DNA from: Malurus cyaneus samueli
Lineage: Eukaryota; Chordata; Aves; Passeriformes; Maluridae
Reading direction: 5' to 3'
NCBI GenBank assembly: GCA_009741485.1
Contig: CM019219.1
Span: forward strand, 5,746,694-5,810,693
Length of the DNA: 64,000 nucleotides
Position numbers and translations under genes: made by a program. Shown here piece by piece: positions 48,760 to 60,200 of this stretch. How positions within the stretch are numbered: the stretch's first letter is position 1; each line of letters starts with the position of its first letter. Under the pieces are notes generated by a model. That model searched no databases. It saw only the letters and a list, made by a program, of their open reading frames with translations, and was not told the DNA's origin.

Positions 48760-49745
48760 GTTTTCCCAAGGTGCTGTGAGATGCGTTCCTCGCGTTCCCC
48801 TGGCTGCCCCGTGGACCAGGGAACCGGGGCTGCGGCGAGCCCGGCCGGGGAGAGGCAGGGAGCCCATCCCCGCGTGTGCAGGGGAATCGCAGCCCTAATC
48901 CCGCTCCATCTTGGGAGGTGGCACGCACGAAAAAAAAGGGGGAAAAAAAGGGTTTTGTTTTCCCATTGTGCCTACGTCCTGAATAGAAATCTCTGCGGCT
49001 TCCGCCAGCCCGGGAGCGGCTGGGCAGGGGAGGCTGGAGGGAGGGGGGGCTCGCCCGGTACCCCCCAACCACTCCCGGAGCGGGGCTGCAAAAACCGCCG
49101 CGGGGCAGGATCCGCCGGTCGCTTCCCGAGGGGCGGGGACACGCGTGGGCGGCAGACTCTGTTGGGGCGAAGACAGAGTGGGCGGAGGGGAGGACACGCG
49201 GGAGGGGGCAGCGCTCGATGGGAGGAGCACGCGTGGGGCGGCGGGGAGCCGTGGGCGGTGCCGGGCAGCGGGGCACCCCCGGTGGGCACGGACGGTGTGG
49301 CTGTGCCCGGACGTCACGGAGCGCCCGTGGGAGCCAGGGCAGGGCGGCCCGGAGTGGGCAGCGGGCGGCGGCTCGCATCCCCGCTCGGTGCGCGGACCGG
49401 GGTGGGCGAGCGGGGCCGCTGTCGCTGTGCCGGGCTCGGCTCTCTCTCGCCTCCCGCGGGCCCGGAGCCGGCCGAGGCAAGCACGGCTGAGCCCCGGCAC
49501 TCCCCGGCCCCGCTCCATCCGCCCGTGCGGGCAGGTGAAGCGCCCTGCCGAGCTGCATTCCCGGCCCGGCCGCCTCTCGGAGCCGGGAGCGGGGCGGCAC
49601 TGTAGCTGCTGCCGGGACGGAGCGGGCGAGGGGAGCTCCAGCCGCTCCCACCCCGCTCGGGGTCTGCGGGATTTCCCTGCCCCGAGAGCAGCCGGGTGCA
49701 GCGGTGTCAGGCCGGGCGGCAACATCGCCAACGCTGCAGAACAGG
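48760..49745. promoter_or_regulatory. CpG island 2 without a recognised exon
   Basis: About 1 kb of very GC-rich DNA with dense CpG, GGGGCGG-type boxes (for example near 49131), G-runs (GGAGGGAGGGGGGG near 49036) and a GACGTCAC half-CRE near 49309. Open frames of about 300 codons occur on both strands; their Arg/Pro/Gly/Ala-rich translations conflict with each other and match no family that I know. Best read as a promoter or enhancer island, not a coding exon. Confidence 0.6.
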
Positions 49746-49796
49746 TTTTTGCTTGTCTAGCCCCCCACTTGAATTTTTTTTTTTGGTCACACAGCA

Positions 49797-50143
49797 ATTT
49801 TTCCTTTTTCTTTTTCCTTTCATTTTTCTTTTTAGTTTCCTTTTTCTCTTTTTCTCTTTCTTTTTATTTTCTCTCTTTTCTGCTTCTTTTTCTCCGCCTT
49901 TCCCTTTTTTTATTTTTTTTTTCTCTTTCTCTTTTTCTTTTCCTCTTTATTTTTCTTTTATTTTTTCTCCTATTTCTTTTTTCTTTACCTTTTTCTTTTT
50001 GTCCTTCTCTTTTTCTTTTTCTTCGTCTTTTTCTTTTTTGTTTTCTCGTTCTTTTCCCTTTTCCTTTTACTTTCCTTTCCTTTCGTTTTTCCTTTCCCTT
50101 CTTCTTTTTCTTTCCTTTTTCCTTTTCCCTTTCTTTTCTTCCC
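49797..50143. repeat. Polypyrimidine tract 2 (TTTTC-rich, about 350 bp)
   Basis: About 350 bases of almost pure T+C on the plus strand with only scattered A or G, made of TTTTTC, TTTC and TTCC units. Translations are Phe/Ser/Leu-rich on plus and Lys/Arg/Glu-rich on minus and are low-complexity products. It directly follows CpG island 2. Confidence 0.93.
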
Positions 50144-50329
50144 AAGTTCTAATTCACCGCAATTTGAAACAAAGCCATAAACACCAGGAATCAAACAACA
50201 CTTTCCCAGTGAACCAGTTCCCTAAAGCATCCCCCGCACTGCCCGATGCAGCGGGATGCAGGCAGAGGAAGAGCCGTTCCTGCCGCACAGAGCAGGGAGC
50301 ACCGCAATGAGGGGGCAGGTAAACTGGCG

Positions 50330-51240
50330 GGGCTTATGCGGCAGCTACTTGAGAGTGTTACCTTAACGAGAGAAGTTATTTGAAAGCACTAACTCTTCCC
50401 ACCATCCCAAGGCCGGTAATAATTTTAATTTACACCCGTAAAATCTATTTAACACGCAAAGCTGCCGCGGTTTCAGGAGCTAGCTGGCCCCTCGCCATCC
50501 GAGTCGTACTGTGAGAGTTATGGCTCCCCAGGACTGGGGAACCCAACGGAGCCCTCTCAATTCTGTTTTCCCCACCGTCGAGGTGGTGATGGTTTTGTGC
50601 AGTTAATTCTAAAATGCTTGGCAGCTTGCCCGTCAAACCATAAGCAATAGAAAAATGCAAACAAACTCTCAGTTTAATCGTCAGCGGACAGTGCAACTAA
50701 TCCACTGTAAACTGCTAATGGGTATCGATGTCAACAGGTACGCGGCGAGAGCCTGATACTCTGCACTCAATGGAAGACACTTCCCTTCTGAATGAGGATT
50801 ATGTGCAAAATGCAACTTGGCAGAAGGATCCAAATTAAATTCATGCTTCAGTTAATTCAGATTAATTTTCCTGATTGCCCCAGCACAACCAAATCCCCGT
50901 GTATATTTGTTGCTTTTCTTTTAAAGAGTTGATACCAATCTCTTCTCCTGCGGAGTGTTGCAAGATGCATATGCTGAAGATTGTGATTCTCTCTGGCATT
51001 AATTAAAGTAATAAAATACCTGAAATGGAATTTTATATCACTGTTATTACTACAAACATTAATTTAGGATACTGGATCCACTACACCACTGTGTTTCCAG
51101 TGTTTTTTCACTAATATGCTGCAAGCAACGTTCCAGCTAATCACCTTAATGGAAATTAGAGAGGAAAATGGTCTATTAGGCTATTTAATCTATCTTCACT
51201 CAGCAGCATTTTCTTACAGTTTTCAGTCTAGTCTTAAATT
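50330..51240. promoter_or_regulatory. Possible conserved non-coding block next to the CpG islands
   Basis: Complex, repeat-free sequence with retained CpGs (50330-50760), then AT-rich DNA with several TAAT-type homeodomain core sites (TTAATTCAGATTAATTTTCC, CATTAATTAAAGTAATAAAA). The style resembles conserved non-coding elements near developmental transcription factor genes. Conservation cannot be tested here. Confidence 0.3.
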
Positions 51241-54200
51241 TTAAAATAGCCCATGGGAATTATTCTGCAGTCTCCAGAGGTTGTTATACCAACAGATAGC
51301 TCAAAAAAAGCGTGATAGTACACTAAAAAGAGGCTGCTAAGAAATGTTTTTAGATGGTTAGCTGTATTTTCTTTCTTCATGTTTCATTTTATCCCGTTGC
51401 TATAAGTCTCACATCCCTCTGACAACCTAAATATGTGTTCTCTCTTCTTCATCTGTACACCTGTCAACACGACCCTGCTGTGGTTTTAATGTGGGGTTTT
51501 TGGGGTTTGTTGGGGATTTTTTTTCCTATGGAAGGTTAATAGAAGAGTGTGGGTTTAGCTCGGGCTTCATTCCAGGCACCCCTTTGACTACTTATTAATG
51601 TCCAAGTTCTTGTTCTTTTTCTTTTCCCCTATTTGACACCTTGATGGCAAACAGCACAATCTTTCTTGCAGATTTATTTTTCCCTCTGAAATGATAGGAG
51701 AAGTTGGAAATTTGTTTGCTTTTGCCCCAAGCTGCTCTGTCTGCTGTTTCCTGTATGAAACATTTACATAGAGCTGGTACCCCACAGAGAATAAATGTAT
51801 GCTCTGGCAGCATGTGGGAGCTTTCTGTGTCAGGGTAGTGCATTTTCTGTCACAGTCTCAATGTAATTTTACCCTCTTACTGAGGGTATGGTCTCCCTTG
51901 CCCTCTCCCTGGCAGAATCCCTCCTTACACTGGGATCTCCTGCCCTCTTCTCCATTTTCACTGTGCTTGTCCCTCCAGCACACACCCCATCCGTGCAGCT
52001 GATAAACAGAGACACCGAGGACTCCAAAAGGGGGGTACCCAGCTGTTTTCTGGGTGTTGTTTTATTCCATCAGCTTCCTCATGTAGTTACTCAGCTGGCA
52101 GCACGGTGAGAAGCAGCCACAGCAGGGTGACGTGCAGGGGTGAGGCGCAGAAAATGCTTAACCAGACCCTGTCACCCGAATGATGTCACAGGGCTGCAGT
52201 TCAGCTTTCTGTCATCATGTGAAACCTCTGATGGCGTCAGTGGGTGTGAATCAGCCCAGCCCTGCTGCTTTTGGCTGCTTTTGGCTGCTTTTGGGGTGGT
52301 CAGAGGCTTAGACACAAACCATGTCTGCTCCTGGCCTGTTTGCCCCCTCAAGCTGCCCTCTGGTCAGATGACGTGCAATTCCCTCCCCTGGACCAGACTG
52401 AACACAGTCCAGTAATTGCCTGAGGAACAATAAATCATACATGAGACAAAGCATTCATTTACACCACTTTATTTCTGGAACAATGAGAGAAACTGAAATG
52501 GACCATTGTTAAAGATCACTATTTCCTGCTCTGTAATAAAAGTCTCATCTTCCCTGATGCTTGTTTATTTTATAAATGTCTCTGCTTTGGCTTTCATATT
52601 TAGATGCCAGCAGGACACCATTATTCCCTGACAGCATTTTGTTCGTTCTCCATTGTCATTACTGCTGAAGTGATGTTATATTGCTGCGCTTGGCCTAGAT
52701 GGTAGGGTTTTCTTATCTTGTATTTCCCATTGCTTTTCCCATCCAGGCTTCCAATGAGGCACACAGCAGAGGTGGCAGCGCTTAAAAAGCAATGTTTTCA
52801 TGAAGTATTAGCAATTCTGCTTTTTGCTTTAAGAAACCTTAACAACAAACCCCCCACTGACTACTGCTGTTCATTATTATGTTTGCAAGGCCCGTTGAGA
52901 AGGAACGAGTGGAAATACATGGGTTGCACCTGCACTGCAATCCTGAGACCCCAAGGACCCAGTGGGTCTCTGCTGTCCCACTTGTGGACACCACACCAGC
53001 ATGACAGAGCCCCACAATCTGCAGGGGACCAGCAGGAAGTGAAAAATTGCAAAGATCCCAGGACTCAGGCGCTGTTTCTATGTTTTGTTTTCTCAAGTGG
53101 AGGGCTGTGTGTGTCAAGGGCAGGGGTAAGAACCTGACCCTGGTGCCCGTGCACCTTCCAAGGGGATGTGCAGGGCTGAACTGTCCAGATCCACATGTTT
53201 GGGTAGAGCAGAGTGCCTGTGTAGGGTGGCGAGATGAGCAGTGCAAAGTTTGAAGCAAAGCTCCATGGAGTCGATGGAACCTTTTCCACTGATTTCAAGG
53301 ACTCTGTATTATGCTCTTTAACATCCACAAATGAAAAATACTGTACTGGAGATGACCTATTTTGGGGGCCACATTGCCTGTTTTGTTTTTCAATCTGTTT
53401 TGTTGATCTCAGAGCTTCACCAGCAAAACAGCAAAACCAACAGCAAAGTCCCATTATGTACCACACCGCTTTTCCTTTCAAGTGCTGAAATCTAACAATC
53501 CACCTAACTCTCCTGTCCTTCAGTCATGCACGCTCCATTCCCTTTAGCATGGCTGTGTCTCACTTCTCCTTCTCCTTCTTTTCTTTCTTAAACAAAATTC
53601 CCAAGTGGAGGTATCAAGGTTTTTCTACAGCTCTATTTCACTTAAAAAAATAATTGGATCGTTATTTTCTGCAAGGACCAAACTTCAACAGTAAGTAATT
53701 TCTAGAGATGTCAAGTGGCTCAGCATAAAACTTAATCTTGATCTATTGGTTTGTTAGGTGTGTTTACATCCAACCAGTTAGCTCTCCTTAAACAAAAGTG
53801 ATTTAAAGCCCTTTCTGGAGAGCATGAAAATGATTCCCCCAGCACTTAGATCCTCAGGGCCATAATCCAACAAAAGCAGGCTTATCTTAAAGCATATGAG
53901 TAGCCCTGTCAAAGTCAATGGGACTCCAGATGTGTTTAAAGATAAACACATACTTAAGTGCTTTGCTGTATTGGAACTTGTTGACTGGTTTATTTCCATT
54001 TTACTTCAATAGCAGAACTTAAATTTTGTATACACAGGCAGAGGATTCTTGCTGGATGTTATATTAGAATATTATTTTTAAATATGTTGAATAGGGAAAT
54101 CCCAAATTCAGAAAAATAATACTAAATTATTCAGATCATTTACTTCAATTGTTATAAGATTGTATTGTTTTGCTTGTTTTACTTGGGGCTTCAGGACAGA

Positions 54201-57200
54201 AAAAACATGGAACTGAGCCATGAAGCCCTGCAAGGCTCCACTCCTCTGCCGTAACTTCAATATCCTGCTTAAGGGAGGTCACTTCACCTGCTCAGGCTTC
54301 ATCTCACCTCTGCAAAAATGAAAATTATTAACATTTCCTTTTCCTCACCTCAGTTGCCTAGTAAATGCTTGGACAGGGATTTGATAACAGCAAATGCTGA
54401 AAGCTGCTTCTATTGGAAAAACAAAAATAGAAAAAATAAATTGATCGCAAACCTGCTTGGGAAAAAGATGTTTCTTTGCGTTTTCCACATGCTCTAGCAA
54501 TCAAATTGATCAAACAGCAATTTTGCACTACCATTTCTCAGCATTTCAGAGAATGAGCTCTGCTATTCCAGATGACTGAGCTCCAGATGAAGGTGCAGCA
54601 GCAAAATCATCCCAGTGAATTAAACTAAGGAGGCTGAGCTTTATTGCACCGTGCACCGTAAGGGATGATCATCTACATAGACTTTCCTTTGAAATGAATT
54701 TGGGTTGGATGGTTTTGTTTGGACACTGCATCTGCTTGAAGGACTGTTTTGGCAGCGTCTGTGCTGGCCTGGCCCACCTGCCCTGCTGCAGGCAGAGTTC
54801 CAAACCCAGCTGAAAACCCCAAAAACCAAAGCAAAAGTGTCAGCACCCAGCCGTGCAGAGCAGCCAGGCTGTGCCTGCCTGGGAGGCAGCAGGGTGGAAG
54901 GCAGTCAGGGAGCTGCATGGCATGTCGTGTTTCCAGATTCTCCTGAGATTCCTCCTGCAGGAAGAGACAGCCTTTGGGCTCATCTATATTTCAGCTGCCT
55001 CAGTGAGTGCAGCTTGTGCAGAGCCATGGCTACACAAGGGCTTTTCCCTGCAGCTCCCCCAGCCCCTGAGCACAGGATGGGCAGGGTGCTGTGCCTGTCT
55101 GCTCCTGGCAGGGCCAGAGCTGCATGGAAACATCCTGCTGCACAAGCTGGGGGTGTGGAAAGGGCTGCCAGGCAAGCACACGTCCCTTTCATTCCTGTCA
55201 GATTGCAGGCGACCGGGTAGATCCCGTTCAAAAGGAAGGGGATGGGAGGGAGGTACTCAAAGAGAGGGAACATAATGAAATGAAAAGAAATCCAGATGTG
55301 GTGCTCATTTGCCTGAAAGGACTGTGGCCTGGGCCTTCCCACGCAGGGCAACAATTGGCCCTCCATCTGCTGAGGAAGCAGCTATTCACAGGGAGCAGCC
55401 CGTGACATCCAGGTTGGCAGCAGAGCTCCACAGCCACCTGCCAGTGTGGCACTACCCACAAATTCGGGCAAGTGGGTGATGCTCTTTGCCCTCACTGAAG
55501 AGACCTTACAGGAACAGATGTGACACCCATGTGCCACACATCACCTCCACAACACAGCTCATGTTTTTGGATGGCAGAAGCACAGACGGTGAGGTAACAG
55601 AGAGAGAATTGATTTTGTGTAAATGTCCACTGACCTGTGCCACTTAATTCAAGGCTGAGCACTGCCTGTGCTTGGCAGGAGAAGGACTGAGTGCTTACTC
55701 TAGACTCAGGTTCTACAACATTTTTTTTTTCCCAGCTGACATTTAGCTCCTCTTAGTAGCTCAGCTTTCCGTTTTCATTTTCCTTTTGCCATGTCTACTC
55801 TATCAGAAAACTTGCTGGCTGCTTTATTGCCTTGAATGTCCAGCTCTTCTGCTATTCTTTTCACATCTGTACAGTCATTTGTCCTTTTCCTTCTGAATCA
55901 GAGTGCCACTCCAAACAACTCTGTGAAGTACAGCCTATTATCCCTTTTTCACAAAGCGGTTTTGATTTTTCATATGTAATGCACTATATAAAAATAAAAA
56001 ACCTTGTACTGTCTTAATAGCCTAATTCTTCAACAGTTATGGCCTCATTCTCCTTCAAAGTACGTAATTCCCATTGACAGCAGTGGGAACACTGCCAACA
56101 CAATGGTGAATTAGTTCCCATGAAAAAAAAAAAGACACAGACACCAAAAGGTCTCCAGTTCTGCTCTTCATTAGGAGGAAATGAAGGTGGAGCAGACAAA
56201 AAGGTAAAACTACAACACAAAATTGCTAGAAACAGCTTCACACTAAACAGGCAGTAGGTTGCTAGCTGAGAAGTCATGGGAATTGACCCTAATATGGCAG
56301 GAGTGGGAATCAAGAACAATTTTAATAACGTCAGTAGCACCAGACTCCTGCGGAAAAGCTTAGAATCCATCCCCAGAGTTGTGCCTACTCCTCAACTGGG
56401 AAATGTTGGTATGGCTGGACCTTTTCCTGCCTTCTCTTACCTGGCATGTGGGGATCTGAGTAAGAGTTTCAAGAACATTTTGAAATCTTGCCAAACGTTT
56501 GTCCTTCTCAGCCAGACATCACATGGGTCTTGTCTGTGCCATATTAAAGGACAGGGAGTGGGTGGCATTATTTCTACACCTGAGAACTCAACAATGGGGT
56601 CTTGGCAGTTATTCAGCTTTCCTGCTGTTTAACCCCTCTGTTTCCTCAATAGTTTTTTTCTTTTCTTGGTGGATGGTCTTGGAGCACTGCCCTGAAGATC
56701 TCATTCCATCTCTCTGGCACAACTGGGAAAGCATAGCATTGTCTGGGGTTCTTTTTATCCCTCTATACAATAAAATAAAATAAAAATAGTAATTTATTCC
56801 ATCTATAAAAACAAAAGGAACCATATTTCTTCTCCCATCTAATTAGCCTGTTTCAGGTTGTTAAGTTAAAGAATATCCAATCTTTTTACATGGAATCTAA
56901 TCCATCAAGAGCATAAACAGGTATGGGGATTCCTGGTGTTTTTAATGTAAAATCACTTTTCTTGTGCTGTTCAGTGGTAAAACATCCTAGCAATAAAAAC
57001 AGACAACCAATATCCTCATAATGCCCAAGTCTTTAGAAATGTATTATTATTTGAGATTTGTATCTCTCTGTTATTTAAATGAATAAGCAAAACTATAACA
57101 ACATCTAAACTCCTTTATACTCATAAATAGGAAACTGAGAGATAAAAAAGGAACTGCCCCCCATGAAAAAATTGCCATGATTCTGACCAAAGTGTTTCTT

Positions 57201-60200
57201 CCTGACAATGAGACTGCCGTGTGCCCACCACTGCTCCTTTCACACCAGAGTGAGTCTTGGAATCCTGGCAGCACAATCTGGACTCCAGGATATCTTAAAA
57301 TCATAAAACCATTAAAGACGTTTAAGATGTTCAGCCATCAGCCCAGCACCCCCACAATGTTACAGAACCTCACTTCTGAGCTGCCCCACACATTTAGGAT
57401 TAATGTCAAATGCTATCCTGAACATACTATTCTAATTTTTTCCTATCCAACACCACCAGTCTTTCTGATGTCTTACAGAGTGTCCTACCCCTGGTAGTTC
57501 AAGGAAGAGCAAGCTAAAGCCCAAACAGATGCACTTCTGCATCACTCCCCAGTGTGAGCAGTGTCCAGCCCTGGGCGTAAGATTCAATCAGGCTGATCAC
57601 TGTTTTCAACCTTCTGTAATGAGTTAATTGTAACAATCTCCAACTCATTTTAAAATCAGAACAAGGTATTTCTCTCAGCATCCTCCTGCAACAGCAGATC
57701 CCACAGGTGATGAGATGTGTCTGGGCATTTACTCTTCATTCTAAATTTGCTGGGTTTAAATTTTACCTGATGTTTATTCTTCTGCGACAAAATGAAATGA
57801 GAGTCCAATGTTCGGTGCTTGAGAATTTTGACTTCCACAATCAGCTCCATTTTCATCTTCTTCTCTTCAGAATAATTCCAGCCTTTGTCATCTCTTGTGT
57901 ATTAATCCTAGCAGCTCTGTAATTGTTCTTCACTTCAATTCCTTTGAACATTATTTTTGACCCTACTACGTACCTCAATAGAGAAGAAGACAAAAAGAAT
58001 GAACATAGATTTAATGTGCAATTATGGCATAATCCTATACTACTCTGATGGGGTTTTGCCATTCTGCTTTGTCTTCATATAATAAAACTTAAGTCTCTTT
58101 CTTGGGTTTTTTTTTGTTTTGTTTTGTTTTTTTTCTCCAATCTGCTGCTATAGATTGAGGTAAATCAGGCACAGATGACTTCTGGTAAAGGTTCTTTTTC
58201 CTCAGAGATTGCAGGAAATTCAGGGCTTTTCAGATTATTCAAGCTATACAGCTAATCACTGATGATTTACATTACTTTTCATTTAGCCACTTTCAGAGCT
58301 ATCTGCCATCGTGCTGCTCACTCTCCCAGTGTGCTTAAACCCATCAGGTGAAGCATTCACCATAAAGTGAAGTCATCCCAAACAGACCCACAACCTCCAA
58401 TTGGTTTTAACAAGCTAAAGTGCACTGAGTTTTGCTTATCTTTCCATGATGAAGTGTTAGGAAGTTTATTGAGATGTTTTTTCAGGGGTCCCTCTGAAAC
58501 ATGTTATATTCAGGTAACAAAATCTTGCCAGTATTCAAGCTACATACTCAGGCAAAAAAACTCCTGCAAATTTAGCTATGTTTCTCTTTACATTATGAGT
58601 GAACCTTCAAGACACATAATTTAGCAATTTTCTGTTTAGGCTTTTATTTGTTGGGCACAACCAAAAGATCCAGGTAGACAAACCTTTCCAGAACAGATTT
58701 GATTTTGTTTGTGGTTCCTACTTGTGGTTGCCATTGACATTTCCCATTTTCATATGGGGAATTCGGTAATAAGGTAAAAACAGAATAAAAAATCCAAAAA
58801 TAATCATTCCAAGAAGATTTCCACCAAGTCTACTGGATGCGAGGTGAGCCTTGGGATGATGTCAGAGTTTAGCTCACCCCAGAGTGAAGGAACAGTTTCC
58901 AGTCTCTGACTTCCCAGTTTCTAGATGGTACCTCAGGAACAGACTCAGGTCATCATGATTACCCTCTCCAGCCTGCCCCTGGATCCTGGGGACCATGGTT
59001 ATGAGTTTTTGAGACACTCTTTGTGCTCAATCTGATCTGACTCAAGCTTTCAAAATCAAAAACCAAAATTGCTTTAACCCAAAATTTTATTCTTTTTTTC
59101 TTTATTTAATGCAGAAGTCTTCAGTATTTAAACTCCAAGTATTGAAAAGAGTCCAGGTCACATCTACTGCCTTGGACATGTCACCTTTGCAAACGTCTCC
59201 TCTTCTTTAAACCTTCAAGCTTGCTTTTATTGGCTTTGTGAAAAAAACAGAATCCTCATGAGTGCTCAAGCCAAGCTGGTAAAACTCACTCCCCTTTCAG
59301 GAGAGGGTGAAATGAAGGCAGAGAGAGTTTGGATGCTCAGGTGCTGGTGATGACAGAGGGAGCCAGTGACATGGGTGAGGCTGAACCCAAACATTTTCCA
59401 TCTGCTGTTGGAGAGCAAACAGCATTTCCTCTGAAATCACAGTTTTCCCTCATGAGAAGGATTCTGTCTCAGCCCTGCTCAGACAGCTTGCATATGCCAC
59501 GGGCATGATACAGGCAATAAAGCTTTGTATTAAGCCACTGCCCAGATTGATAACTGCAAGGAGCATCTCATAATGACCACAACATGATTAGTCATGATAC
59601 ACGTGTGATAGCCATGCTCATTATTACTGGCCTCCAGAACAGCACTGCTGAGTCCTGCCAATATGCTCAGTTTAGAATCTGGAAGAGACAATACTGCAAT
59701 TACTGCCCAAGTATGCAGGAAAATTCAGAAGCAGCTAGTTGGGGATTCTGCACCAGGCTGGCAATCAGGAGCACAGCAAAGCAGGGGAATGCAGCAGCTG
59801 CAAGGACTAACATGGGTTGTCTGGATCTGATGTTTTATTTTAAATAGATCTCTGGAAGTTTTTAAACCCATTTATTTTGAAGTTGGTCTTGCAGAATTGA
59901 AGGAATTCATGAGAAACTGGCATGAAGAGCTCAATACCTGCACAAGAGTTTGTGAAGCCTGTTTGGAATTAGTTACATCACAATTTGGTACCAATATTTG
60001 ATATTATTTCCCACTTATAAGGCAGAGAGAAGTTGTCTTGGTCTTAGATTTCTATTTAATTTCACATAAAATACACCATGTATATCTTTTATGTCATGAC
60101 CCAGGGACACACATGCCATTGAACAACATCGATGTGCCTGAGCATCAGTCCTTGGAAAGTCTGGGAAAGTGGGATTAGAGCTGATTCTAGCCATGTGGAC

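Noticed and set aside
48734..50152. 300-codon class ORFs on both strands across CpG island 2 and the pyrimidine tract
   Set aside because: Mutually conflicting frames; the C-terminal Phe/Ser/Leu part of one is pure polypyrimidine translation. No homeodomain or other domain seen.
46490..50760. VAX1 coding exons
   Set aside because: Expected from mammalian synteny, but no homeodomain (WFQNRR-type helix 3) or conserved N-terminus was found on either strand, so no gene was called.
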